From Eledone cirrhosa (Eukaryota > Mollusca > Cephalopoda > Octopoda > Eledonidae): a DNA stretch of 64,000 nt. The stretch is from positions 49,577,447 through 49,641,446 of the forward strand of contig OZ024747.1 in assembly GCA_964016885.1 (NCBI GenBank), written 5' to 3'. Shown piece by piece: positions 12,901 through 26,300 of the stretch. Position numbers and translations under genes: made by a program. Numbering within the stretch: the first letter of the stretch is position 1; every line of letters starts with the position of its first letter. The notes under the pieces are model-generated. The model did no database searches, was not told where the DNA came from, and saw only the letters and a list, made by a program, of their open reading frames with translations.

Positions 12901-15900
12901 GTTTATGTGAGTGTCTGTGTCTGTTTACAGTTTATGAGAGTGTCTGTGTCTGTTTACAGTTTATGAGAGTGTGTGTCTGTTTACAGTTTATGTGAGTGTG
13001 TGTCTGTTTTCAGTTTATGTGAGTGTCTGTGTCTGTTTACAGTTTGAGAGTGTGTGTCTGTTTACAGTTTATGTGAGTGTCTGTGTCTGTTTACAGTTTA
13101 TGTGAGTGTGTGTTAGTTTACAGTTTATGAGTGTCTGTGTCTGTTTACAGTTTATGTGAGTGTCTGTGTCTGTTTACAGTTTATGAGAGAGTCTGTGTCT
13201 GTTTACAGTTTATGAGAGTGTCTGTGTCTGTTTACAGTTTATGAGAGTGTCTGAGTCTGTTTACAGTTTATTAGAGTGTCTGTGTCTGTTTACAGTTTAT
13301 GTGAGTGTCTGTGTCTCTTTACAGTTTATGTAGTGTCTGTGTCTGTTTACAGTTTATGTAGTGTCTGTGTCTGTTTACAGTTTATGTGAGTGTCTGTGTC
13401 TGTTTACAGTTTATTAGAGTGTCCGTGTCTGTTTACAGTTTATGAGAGTGGCTGTCTGTTTACAGTTTATGAGAGTGTCTGTGTCTGTTTACAGTTTATG
13501 AGAGTGTCTGTGTCTGTTTACAGTTTATGAGAGTGTCTGTGTCTGTTTACAGTTTATGAGAGTGTCTGTGTCTGTTTACAGTTTATGAGAGTGTCTGTGT
13601 TTGTTTACAGTTTATGTGAGTGTCTGTCTGTTTACAGTTTATGAGAGTGTCTGTGTCTGTTTACAGTTTATGAGTGTCTGTGTCTGTTTACAGTTTATGA
13701 GAGTGTCTGTGTCTGTTTACAGTTTATGAGTGTCTGTGTCTGTTTACAGTTTATGAGTGTCTGTGTCTGTTTACAGTTTATGAGAGTGTCTGTGTCTGTT
13801 TACAGTTTATGAGAGTGTCTGTGTCTGTTTACAGTTTGTGAGTGTCTGTGTCTGTTTAAAGTTTATGAGAGTGTCTGTGTCTGTTTACAGTTTATGAGAG
13901 TGTCTGTGTCTGTTTACAGTTTATGAGAGTGTCTGTGTCTGTTTACATTTTATGAGAGTGTCTGTGTCTGTTTACAGTTTGTGAGTGTCTGTGTACAGTT
14001 TATGAGAGTGTCTGTGTCTGTTTACAGTTTATGAGAGTGGCTGTGTCTGTTTACAGTTTGTGAGTGTCTGTGTCTGTTTACAGTTTATGTGAGTGTCTGT
14101 GTCTGTTTACAGTTTTTGTGAGTGTCTGTGTCTGTTTACAGTTTATGAGTGTCTGTGTCTGTTTACAGTTTATGTGAGTGTGTGTCTGTTTACAGTTTTT
14201 GAGTGTCTGTGTCTGTTTACAGTTTATGTGAGTGTCTGTGTCTGTTTACAGTTTATGTGAGTGTGTGTCTGTTTACAGTTTATGAGTGTCTGTGTCTGTT
14301 TACAGTTTATGTGTGTGTGTGTTTACAGTTTATGAGTGTCTGTGTCTGTTTACAGTTTATGTGAGTGTCTGTGTCTGTGTACAGTTTATGAGAGTGTCTG
14401 TGTCTGTTTACAGTTTATGAGAGTGTGTGTCTGTTTACAGTTTATGTGAGTGTGTGTCTGTTTACAGTTTATGTGAGTGTCTGTGTCTGTTTACAGTTTA
14501 TGAGAGTGTGTGTCTGTTTACAGTTTATGTGAGTGTCTGTGTCTGTTTACAGTTTATGTGAGTGTGTGTCTGTTTACAGTTTATGAGAGTGTGTGTCTGT
14601 TTACAGTTTATGTCTGTGTCTGTTTACAGTTTATGAGAGTGTCTGTGTCTGTTTACAGTTTATGAGAGTGTCTGTGTCTGTTTACAGTTTATGAGAGTGT
14701 CTGTGTCTGTTTACAGTTTATGAGAGTGTCTGTGTCTGTTTACAGTTTATGAGAGTGTCTGTGTCTGTTTACAGTTTGTGAGTGTCTGTGTCTGTTTACA
14801 GTTTATGAGAGTGTCTGTGTCTGTTTACAGTTTATGAGAGTGTCTGTGTCTGTTTACAGTTTGTGAGTGTCTGTGTCTGTTTACAGTTTATGAGAGTGTC
14901 TGTGTCTGTTTAGAGTTTATGTGAGTGTCTGTTTACAGTTTACGAGAGTGTCTGTGTCTGTTTACAGTTTGTGAGTGTCTGTGTCTGTTTCGGTTTATGT
15001 GAGTGTCTGTGTCTGTTTACAGTTTATGTGAGTGTCTGTGTCTGTTTACAGTTTATCTGAGTGTCTGTGTCTGTTTACAGTTTATGAGTGTCTGTGTCTG
15101 TTTACAGTTTATGAGAGTGTGTGTCTGTTTACAGTTTATGTCAGTGTCTGTGTCTGTTTACAGTTTATGAGAGTGTCCGTGTCTGTTTACAGTTTATGAG
15201 AGTGTCTGTCTGTTTACAGTTTATGTGAGTGTCTGTTTACAGTTTATGTGAGTGTCTGTGTCTGTTTACAGTTTATTAGAGTGTCTGTGTCTGTTTACAG
15301 TTTATGAGAGTGTCTGTGTCTGTTTACAGTTTATGAGAGTGTCTGTGTCTGTTTACAGTTTATGAGAATGTCTGTGTCTGTTTACAGTTTATGTGAGTGT
15401 CTGTGTCTGTTTACAGTTTATGTGAGTGTCTGTGTCTGTTTACAGTTTATGAGAGTGTCTGTTTACAGTTTATGAGAGTGTCTGTGTCTGTTTACAGTTT
15501 ATGAGAGTGTCTGTCTGTTTACAGTTTATGTGAGTGTCTGTGTCTGTTTACAGTTTATGAGAGTGTCTGTGTCTGTTTACAGTTTATGTGAGTGTCTGTG
15601 TCTGTTTACAGTTTATGAGATTGTCTGTGTCTGTTTACAGTTTATGAGTGTCTGTGTCTGTTTACAGTTTATGAGTGTCTGTGTCTGTTTACAGTTTATG
15701 AGAGTGTCTGTGTCTGTTTACAGTTTATGAGAGTGTCTGTGTCTGTTTACAGTTTATGAGTGTCTGTGTCTGTTTACAGTTTGTGAGTGTCTGTCTGTTT
15801 ACAGTTTATGTGAGTGTCTGTGTCTGTTTACAGTTTATGTGAGTGTCTGTGTCTGTTTACAGTTTATGAGTGTCTGTGTCTGTTTACAGTTTATGAGAGT

Positions 15901-18900
15901 GTCTGTATCTGTTTACAGTTCATGAGTGTCTGTGTCTGTTTACAGTTTGTGAGAGTGTCTGTTTACAGTTTATGTGAGTGTCTGTGTCTGTTTACAGTTT
16001 ATGTGAGTGTTTGTGTCTGTTTACAGTTTATGTGAGTGTCTGTGTCTGTTTACAGTTTATGTGAGTGTCTGTGTCTGTTTACAGTTTATGTGAGTGTCTG
16101 TGTCTGTTTACAGTTTATGAGTGTCTGTGTCTGTTTACAGTTTATGAGAGTGTGTGTCTGTTTACAGTTTATGTCAGTGTCTGTGTCTGTTTACAGTTTA
16201 TGAGAGTGTCTGTGTCTGTTTACAGTTCATGAGAGTGTCTGTGTCTGTTTACAGTTTATGTGAGTGTGTGTGTCTGTTTACAGTTTATGTGAGTGTCTGT
16301 TTACAGTTTATGTGAGTGTCTGTGTCTGTTTACAATTTATTAGAGTGTCTGTGTCTGTTTACAGTTTATGAGAGTGTCTGTGTCTGTTTACAGTTTATGA
16401 GAGTGTCTGTGTCTGTTTACAGTTTATGAGAGTGTCTGTGTCTGTTTACAGTTTATGTGAGTGTCTGTGTCTGTTTACAGTTTATGTGAGTGTCTGTGTC
16501 TGTTTACAGTTTATGTGAGTGTCTGTGTCTGTTTACAGTTTATGTGAGTGTCTGTGTCTGTTTACAGTTTATGAGAGTGTCTGTGTCTGTTTACAGTTTA
16601 TGAGAGTGTCTGTGTCTGTTTACAGTTTATGAGAGTGTCTGTCTGTTTACAGTTTATGTGAGTGTCTGTGTCTGTTTACAGTTTATGAGAGTGTCTGTGT
16701 CTGTTTACAGTTTATGTGAGTGTCTGTGTCTGTTTACAGTTTATGAGATTGTCTGTGTCTGTTTACAGTTTATGAGTGTCTGTGTCCGTTTACAGTTTAT
16801 GAGTGTCTGTGTCTGTTTACAGTTTATGAGAGTGTCTGTGTCTGTTTACAGTTTATGAGAGTGTCTGTGTCTGTTTACAGTTTATGAGTGTCTGTGTCTG
16901 TTTACAGTTTGTGAGTGTCTGTGTCTGTTTACAGTTTATGAGAGTGTCTGTGTCTGTTTACAGTTTGTGAGTGTCTGTGTCTGTTTACAGTTTATGTGAG
17001 TGTCTGTTTACAGTTTATGAGAGTGTCTGTGTCTGTTTACAGTTTATGTGAGTGTCTGTGTCTGTTTACAGTTTATGTGAGTGTCTGTGTCTGTTTACAG
17101 TTTATGTGAGTGTCTGTGTCTGTTTACAGTTTATGAGAGTGTCTGTGTCTGTTTACAGTTTATGAGAGTGTCTGTGTCTGTTTACAGTTTATGAGAGTGT
17201 CTGTGTCTGTTTACAGTTTATGAGAGTGGCTGTCTGTTTACAGTTTATGTGAGTGTCTGTGTCTGTTTACAGTTTATGAGAGTGTCTGTGTCTGTTTACA
17301 GTTTATGTGAGTGTCTGTGCCTGTTTACAGTTTATGAGATTGTCTGTGTCTGTTTACAGTTTATGAGTGTCTGTGTCTGTTTACAGTTTATGAGTGTCTG
17401 TGTCTGTTTACAGTTTATGAGTGTCTGTGTCTGTTTACAGTTTATGAGTGTCTGTGTCTGTTTACAGTTTATGAGAGTGTCTGTGTCTGTTTACAGTTTA
17501 TGAGTGTCTGTGTCTGTTTACAGTTTGTGAGTGTCTGTCTGTTTACAGTTTGTGAGTGTCTGTGTCTGTTTACAGTTTATGTGAGTGTCTGTTTACAGTT
17601 TATGAGAGTGTCTGTGTCTGTTTACAGTTTATGTGAGTGTCTGTGTCTGTTTACAGTTTATGTGAGTGTCTGTTTACAGTTTATGAGAGTGTCTGTGTCT
17701 GTTTACAGTTTATGAGAGTGTCTGAGTCTGTTTACAGTTTATTAGAGTGTCTGTGTCTGTTTACAGTTTATGTGAGTGTCTGTGTCTGTTTACAGTTTAT
17801 GTAGTGTCTGTGTCTGTTTACAGTTTATGTAGTGTCTGTGTCTGTTTACAGTTTATGTAGTGTCTGTGTCTGTTTACAGTTTATGTAGTGTCTGTGTCTG
17901 TTTACAGTTTATGTGAGTGTCTGTGTCTGTTTACAGTTTATTAGAGTGTCCGTGTCTGTTTACAGTTTATGAGAGTGTCCGTGTCTGTTTACAGTTTATG
18001 TGAGTGTCTGTGTCTGTTTACAGTTTATGAGAGTGTCTGTGTCTGTTTACAGTTTATGAGAGTGTCTGTGTCTGTTTACAGTTTATGAGAGTGTCTGTGT
18101 CTGTTTACAGTTTATGAGTGTCTGTGTCTGTTTACAGTTTATGAGAGTGTCTGTGTCTGTTTACAGTTTATGAGTGTCTGTGTCTGTTTACAGTTTATGA
18201 GTGTCTGTGTCTGTTTACAGTTTATGAGAGTGTCTGTGTCTGTTTACAGTTTATGAGAGTGTCTGTGTCTGTTTACAGTTTGTGAGTGTCTGTGTCTGTT
18301 TACAGTTTATGAGAGTGTCTGTGTCTGTTTACAGTTTATGAGAGTGTCTGTGTCTGTTTACAGTTTGTGAGTGTCTGTGTCTGTTTACAGTTTATGAGAA
18401 TGTCTGTGTCTGTTTACATTTTATGAGAGTGTCTGTGTCTGTTTACAGTTTGTGAGTGTCTGTGTCTGTGTACAGTTTATGAGAGTGTCTGTGTCTGTTT
18501 ACAGTTTATGTGAGTGTGTGTCTGTTTACAGTTTTTGAGTGTCTGTGTCTGTTTACAGTTTATGTGAGTGTCTGTGTCTGTTTACAGTTTATGTGAGTGT
18601 GTGTCTGTTTACAGTTTATGAGTGTCTGTGTCTGTTTACAGTTTATGTGTGTGTGTGTTTACAGTTTATGAGTGTCTGTGTCTGTTTACAGTTTATGTGA
18701 GTGTCTGTGTCTGTTTACAGTTTATGAGAGTGTGTGTCTGTTTACAGTTTATGTGAGTGTGTGTCTGTTTACAGTTTATGTGAGTGTCTGTGTCTGTTTA
18801 CAGTTTATGAGAGTGTGTGTCTGTTTACAGTTTATGTGAGTGTCTGTGTCTGTTTACAGTTTATGTGAGTGTGTGTCTGTTTACAGTTTATGAGTGTCTG

Positions 18901-20319
18901 TGTCTGTTTACAGTTTATGAGAGTGTGTGTCTGTTTACAGTTTATGTCTGTGTCTGTTTACAGTTTATGAGAGTGTCTGTGTCTGTTTACAGTTTATGAG
19001 AGTGTCTGTGTCTGTTTACAGTTTATGAGAGTGTCTGTGTCTGTTTACAGTTTATGAGAGTGTCTGTGTCTGTTTACAGTTTATGAGAGTGTCTGTGTCT
19101 GTTTACAGTTTATGAGAGTGTCTGTGTCTGTTTACAGTTTATGTGAGTGTCTGTGTCTGTTTACAGTTTATGAGAGTGTCTGTGTCTGTTTACAGTTTGT
19201 GAGTGTCTGTGTCTGTTTACAGTTTATGAGAGTGTCTGTGTCTGTTTACAGTTTATGAGAGTGTCTGTGTCTGTTTACAGTTTGTGAGAGTGTCTGTGTC
19301 TGTTTACAGTTTATGTGAGTGTGTGTGTCTGTTTACAGTTTATGTGAGTGTCTGTGTCTGTTTACAATTTATTAGAGTGTCTGTGTCTGTTTACAGTTTA
19401 TGAGAGTGTCTGTGTCTGTTTACAGTTTATGAGAGTGTCTGTGTCTGTTTACAGTTTATGAGAGTGTCTGTGTCTGTTTACAGTTTATGTGAGTGTCTGT
19501 GTCTGTTTACAGTTTATGTGAGTGTCTGTGTCTGTTTACAGTTTATGTGAGTGTCTGTGTCTGTTTACAGTTTATGTGAGTGTCTGTGTCTGTTTACAGT
19601 TTATGAGAGTGTCTGTGTCTGTTTACAGTTTATGAGAGTGTCTGTGTCTGTTTACAGTTTATGAGAGTGTCTGTCTGTTTACAGTTTATGTGAGTGTCTG
19701 TTTACAGTTTATGAGAGTGTCTGTGTCTGTTTACAGTTTATGTGAGTGTCTGTGTCTGTTTACAGTTTATGAGATTGTCTGTGTCTGTTTACAGTTTATG
19801 AGTGTCTGTGTCCGTTTACAGTTTATGAGAGTGTCTGTGTCTGTTTACAGTTTATGAGAGTGTCTGTGTCTGTTTACAGTTTATGAGTGTCTGTGTCTGT
19901 TTACAGTTTATGAGAGTGTCTGTGTCTGTTTACAGTTTGTGAGTGTCTGTGTCTGTTTACAGTTTATGTGAGTGTCTGTTTACAGTTTATGAGAGTGTCT
20001 GTGTCTGTTTACAGTTTATGTGAGTGTCTGTGTCTGTTTACAGTTTATGTGAGTGTCTGTGTCTGTTTACAGTTTATGTGAGTGTCTGTTTACAGTTTAT
20101 GTGAGTGTCTGTGTCTGTTTACAGTTTATGAGAGTGTCTGTGTCTGTTTACAGTTTGTGAGTGTCTGTGTCTGTTTACAGTTTATGAGAGTGTCTGTGTC
20201 TGTTTACAGTTTGTGAGTGTCTGTGTCTGTTTACAGTTTATGTGAGTGTCTGTTTACAGTTTATGAGAGTGTCTGTGTCTGTTTACAGTTTATGTGAGTG
20301 TCTGTGTCTGTTTACAGTT

Positions 20320-23300
20320 TATGTGAGTGTCTGTTTACAGTTTATGTGAGTGTCTGTGTCTGTTTACAGTTTATTAGAGTGTTTGTGTCTGTTTACAGTT
20401 TATGAGAGTGTCTGTGTCTGTTTACAGTTTATGAGAGTGTCTGTGTCTGTTTACAGTTTATGAGAGTGTCTGTGTCTGTTTACAGTTTATGTGAGTGTCT
20501 GTGTCTGTTTACAGTTTATGTGAGTGTCTGTGTCTGTTTACAGTTTATGTGAGTGTCTGTGTCTGTTTACAGTTTATGAGAGTGTCTGTGTCTGTTTACA
20601 GTTTATGAGAGTGTCTGTGTCTGTTTACAGTTTATGAGAGTGTCTGTCTGTTTACAGTTTATGTGAGTGTCTGTGTCTGTTTACAGTTTATGAGAGTGTC
20701 TGTGTCTGTTTACAGTTTATGAGAGTGTCTGTGTCTGTTTACAGTTTATGAGAGTGTCTGTGTCTGTTTACAGTTTATGTGAGTGTCTGTGTCTGTTTAC
20801 AGTTTATGAGAGTGTCTGTGTCTGTTTACAGTTTATGAGAGTGTCTGTGTCTGTTTACAGTTTATGAGAGTGTCTGTTTACAGTTTATGTGAGTGTCTGT
20901 GTCTGTTTACAGTTTATGAGAGTGTCTGTGTCTGTTTACAGTTTATGTGAGTGTCTGTGTCTGTTTACAGTTTATGAGATTGTCTGTGTCTGTTTACAGT
21001 TTATGAGTGTCTGTGTCCGTTACAGTTTATGAGTGTCTGTGTCTGTTTACAGTTTATGAGAGTGTCTGTGTCTGTTTACAGTTTATGAGAGTGTCTGTGT
21101 CTGTTTACAGTTTATGAGTGTCTGTGTCTGTTTACAGTTTGTGAGTGTCTGTGTCTGTTTACAGTTTATGAGAGTGTCTGTGTCTGTTTACAGTTTGTGA
21201 GTGTCTGTGTCTGTTTACAGTTTATGAGATTGTCTGTGTCTGTTTACAGTTTATGAGTGTCTGTGTCCGTTTACAGTTTATGAGTGTCTGTGTCTGTTTA
21301 CAGTTTATGAGAGTGTCTGTGTCTGTTTACAGTTTATGAGAGTGTCTGTGTCTGTTTACAGTTTATGAGTGTCTGTGTCTGTTTACAGTTTGTGAGTGTC
21401 TGTGTCTGTTTACAGTTTATGAGAGTGTCTGTGTCTGTTTACAGTTTGTGAGTGTCTGTGTCTGTTTACAGTTTATGTGAGTGTCTGTTTACAGTTTATG
21501 AGAGTGTCTGTGTCTGTTTACAGTTTATGTGAGTGTCTGTGTCTGTTTACAGTTTATGAGTGTCTGTGTCTGTTTACAGTTTATGAGAGTGTCTGTGTCT
21601 GTTTACAGTTTATGTGAGTGTCTGTGTCTGTTTACAGTTTATGAGAGTGTCTGTGTCTGTTTACAGTTTGTGAGTGTCTGTGTCTGTTTACAGTTTATGA
21701 GAGTGTCTGTGTCTGTTTACAGTTTATGTGAGTGTCTGTGTCTGTTTACAGTTTATGAGTGTCTGTGTCTGTTTACAGTTTATGAGAGTGTCTGTGTCTG
21801 TTTACAGTTTATGTGAGTGTCTGTGTCTGTTTACAGTTTATGAGAGTGTCTGTGTCTGTTTACAGTTTGTGAGTGTCTGTGTCTGTTTACAGTTTATGAG
21901 AGTGTCTGTGTCTGTTTACAGTTTGTGAGTGTCTGTGTCTGTTTACAGTTTATGTGAGTGTCTGTTTACAGTTTATGAGAGTGTCTGTGTCTGTTTACAG
22001 TTTATGTGAGTGTCTGTGTCTGTTTACAGTTTATGTGAGTGTCTGTTTACAGTTTATGTGAGTGTCTGTGTCTGTTTACAGTTTATTAGAGTGTCTGTGT
22101 CTGTTTACAGTTTATGAGAGTGTCTGTGTCTGTTTACAGTTTATGAGAGTGTCTGTGTCTGTTTACAGTTTATGAGAGTGTCTGTGTCTGTTTACAGTTT
22201 ATGTGAGTGTCTGTGTCTGTTTACAGTTTATGTGAGTGTCTGTGTCTGTTTACAGTTTATGTGAGTGTCTGTGTCTGTTTACAGTTTATGAGAGTGTCTG
22301 TGTCTGTTTACAGTTTATGAGAGTGTCTGTGTCTGTTTACAGTTTATGAGAGTGTCTGTGTCTGTTTACAGTTTATGAGAGTGTCTGTGTCTGTTTACAG
22401 TTTATGAGTGTCTGTGTCTGTTTACAGTTTGTGAGTGTCTGTGTCTGTTTACAGTTTATGAGAGTGTCTGTGTCTGTTTACAGTTTGTGAGTGTCTGTGT
22501 CTGTTTACAGTTTATGTGAGTGTCTGTTTACAGTTTATGAGAGTGTCTGTGTCTGTTTACAGTTTATGTGAGTGTCTGTGTCTGTTTACAGTTTATGTGA
22601 GTGTCTGTGTCTGTTTACAGTTTATGAGAGTGTCTGTGTCTGTTTACAGTTTATGAGAGTGTCTGTGTCTGTTTACAGTTTATGAGAGTGTCTGTGTCTG
22701 TTTACAGTTTATGAGAGTGTCTGTGTCTGTTTACAGTTTATGAGTGTCTGTGTCTGTTTACAGTTTGTGAGTGTCTGTGTCTGTTTACAGTTTATGAGAG
22801 TGTCTGTGTCTGTTTACAGTTTGTGAGTGTCTGTGTCTGTTTACAGTTTATGTGAGTGTCTGTTTACAGTTTATGTGAGTGTCTGTGTCTGTTTACAGTT
22901 TATTAGAGTGTCTGTGTCTGTTTACAGTTTATGAGAGTGTCTGTGTCTGTTTACAGTTTATGAGAGTGTCTGTGTCTGTTTACAGTTTATGAGAGTGTCT
23001 GTGTCTGTTTACAGTTTATGTGAGTGTCTGTGTCTGTTTACAGTTTATGTGAGTGTCTGTGTCTGTTTACAGTTTATGTGAGTGTCTGTGTCTGTTTACA
23101 GTTTATGAGAGTGTCTGTGTCTGTTTACAGTTTATGAGAGTGTCTGTGTCTGTTTACAGTTTATGAGAGTGTCTGTGTCTGTTTACAGTTTATGAGAGTG
23201 TCTGTGTCTGTTTACAGTTTATGAGTGTCTGTGTCTGTTTACAGTTTGTGAGTGTCTGTGTCTGTTTACAGTTTATGAGAGTGTCTGTGTCTGTTTACAG

Positions 23301-26300
23301 TTTGTGAGTGTCTGTGTCTGTTTACAGTTTATGTGAGTGTCTGTTTACAGTTTATGAGAGTGTCTGTGTCTGTTTACAGTTTATGTGAGTGTCTGTGTCT
23401 GTTTACAGTTTATGAGTGTCTGTGTCTGTTTACAGTTTATGAGAGTGTCTGTGTCTGTTTACAGTTTATGTGAGTGTCTGTGTCTGTTTACAGTTTATGA
23501 GAGTGTCTGTGTCTGTTTACAGTTTGTGAGTGTCTGTGTCTGTTTACAGTTTATGAGAGTGTCTGTGTCTGTTTACAGTTTGTGAGTGTCTGTGTCTGTT
23601 TACAGTTTATGTGAGTGTCTGTTTACAGTTTATGAGAGTGTCTGTGTCTGTTTACAGTTTATGTGAGTGTCTGTGTCTGTTTACAGTTTATGTGAGTGTC
23701 TGTTTACAGTTTATGTGAGTGTCTGTGTCTGTTTACAGTTTATTAGAGTGTCTGTGTCTGTTTACAGTTTATGAGAGTGTCTGTGTCTGTTTACAGTTTA
23801 TGAGAGTGTCTGTGTCTGTTTACAGTTTATGAGAGTGTCTGTGTCTGTTTACAGTTTATGTGAGTGTCTGTGTCTGTTTACAGTTTATGTGAGTGTCTGT
23901 GTCTGTTTACAGTTTATGTGAGTGTCTGTGTCTGTTTACAGTTTATGAGAGTGTCTGTGTCTGTTTACAGTTTATGAGAGTGTCTGTGTCTGTTTACAGT
24001 TTATGAGAGTGTCTGTGTCTGTTTACAGTTTATGAGAGTGTCTGTGTCTGTTTACAGTTTATGAGTGTCTGTGTCTGTTTACAGTTTGTGAGTGTCTGTG
24101 TCTGTTTACAGTTTATGAGAGTGTCTGTGTCTGTTTACAGTTTGTGAGTGTCTGTGTCTGTTTACAGTTTATGTGAGTGTCTGTTTACAGTTTATGAGAG
24201 TGTCTGTGTCTGTTTACAGTTTATGTGAGTGTCTGTGTCTGTTTACAGTTTATGTGAGTGTCTGTGTCTGTTTACAGTTTATGAGAGTGTCTGTGTCTGT
24301 TTACAGTTTATGAGAGTGTCTGTGTCTGTTTACAGTTTATGAGAGTGTCTGTGTCTGTTTACAGTTTATGAGAGTGTCTGTGTCTGTTTACAGTTTATGA
24401 GTGTCTGTGTCTGTTTACAGTTTGTGAGTGTCTGTGTCTGTTTACAGTTTATGAGAGTGTCTGTGTCTGTTTACAGTTTGTGAGTGTCTGTGTCTGTTTA
24501 CAGTTTATGTGAGTGTCTGTTTACAGTTTATGTGAGTGTCTGTGTCTGTTTACAGTTTATTAGAGTGTCTGTGTCTGTTTACAGTTTATGAGAGTGTCTG
24601 TGTCTGTTTACAGTTTATGAGAGTGTCTGTGTCTGTTTACAGTTTATGAGAGTGTCTGTGTCTGTTTACAGTTTATGTGAGTGTCTGTGTCTGTTTACAG
24701 TTTATGTGAGTGTCTGTGTCTGTTTACAGTTTATGTGAGTGTCTGTGTCTGTTTACAGTTTATGAGAGTGTCTGTGTCTGTTTACAGTTTATGAGAGTGT
24801 CTGTGTCTGTTTACAGTTTATGAGAGTGTCTGTCTGTTTACAGTTTATGTGAGTGTCTGTGTCTGTTTACAGTTTATGAGAGTGTCTGTGTCTGTTTACA
24901 GTTTATGAGAGTGTCTGTGTCTGTTTACAGTTTATGAGAGTGTCTGTGTCTGTTTACAGTTTATGTGAGTGTCTGTGTCTGTTTACAGTTTATGAGAGTG
25001 TCTGTGTCTGTTTACAGTTTATGAGAGTGTCTGTGTCTGTTTACAGTTTATGAGAGTGTCTGTTTACAGTTTATGTGAGTGTCTGTGTCTGTTTACAGTT
25101 TATGAGAGTGTCTGTGTCTGTTTACAGTTTATGTGAGTGTCTGTGTCTGTTTACAGTTTATGAGATTGTCTGTGTCTGTTTACAGTTTATGAGTGTCTGT
25201 GTCCGTTACAGTTTATGAGTGTCTGTGTCTGTTTACAGTTTATGAGAGTGTCTGTGTCTGTTTACAGTTTATGAGAGTGTCTGTGTCTGTTTACAGTTTA
25301 TGAGTGTCTGTGTCTGTTTACAGTTTGTGAGTGTCTGTGTCTGTTTACAGTTTATGAGAGTGTCTGTGTCTGTTTACAGTTTGTGAGTGTCTGTGTCTGT
25401 TTACAGTTTATGAGATTGTCTGTGTCTGTTTACAGTTTATGAGTGTCTGTGTCCGTTTACAGTTTATGAGTGTCTGTGTCTGTTTACAGTTTATGAGAGT
25501 GTCTGTGTCTGTTTACAGTTTATGAGAGTGTCTGTGTCTGTTTACAGTTTATGAGTGTCTGTGTCTGTTTACAGTTTGTGAGTGTCTGTGTCTGTTTACA
25601 GTTTATGAGAGTGTCTGTGTCTGTTTACAGTTTGTGAGTGTCTGTGTCTGTTTACAGTTTATGTGAGTGTCTGTTTACAGTTTATGAGAGTGTCTGTGTC
25701 TGTTTACAGTTTATGTGAGTGTCTGTGTCTGTTTACAGTTTATGAGTGTCTGTGTCTGTTTACAGTTTATGAGAGTGTCTGTGTCTGTTTACAGTTTATG
25801 TGAGTGTCTGTGTCTGTTTACAGTTTATGAGAGTGTCTGTGTCTGTTTACAGTTTGTGAGTGTCTGTGTCTGTTTACAGTTTATGAGAGTGTCTGTGTCT
25901 GTTTACAGTTTATGTGAGTGTCTGTGTCTGTTTACAGTTTATGAGTGTCTGTGTCTGTTTACAGTTTATGAGAGTGTCTGTGTCTGTTTACAGTTTATGT
26001 GAGTGTCTGTGTCTGTTTACAGTTTATGAGAGTGTCTGTGTCTGTTTACAGTTTGTGAGTGTCTGTGTCTGTTTACAGTTTATGAGAGTGTCTGTGTCTG
26101 TTTACAGTTTGTGAGTGTCTGTGTCTGTTTACAGTTTATGTGAGTGTCTGTTTACAGTTTATGAGAGTGTCTGTGTCTGTTTACAGTTTATGTGAGTGTC
26201 TGTGTCTGTTTACAGTTTATGTGAGTGTCTGTTTACAGTTTATGTGAGTGTCTGTGTCTGTTTACAGTTTATTAGAGTGTCTGTGTCTGTTTACAGTTTA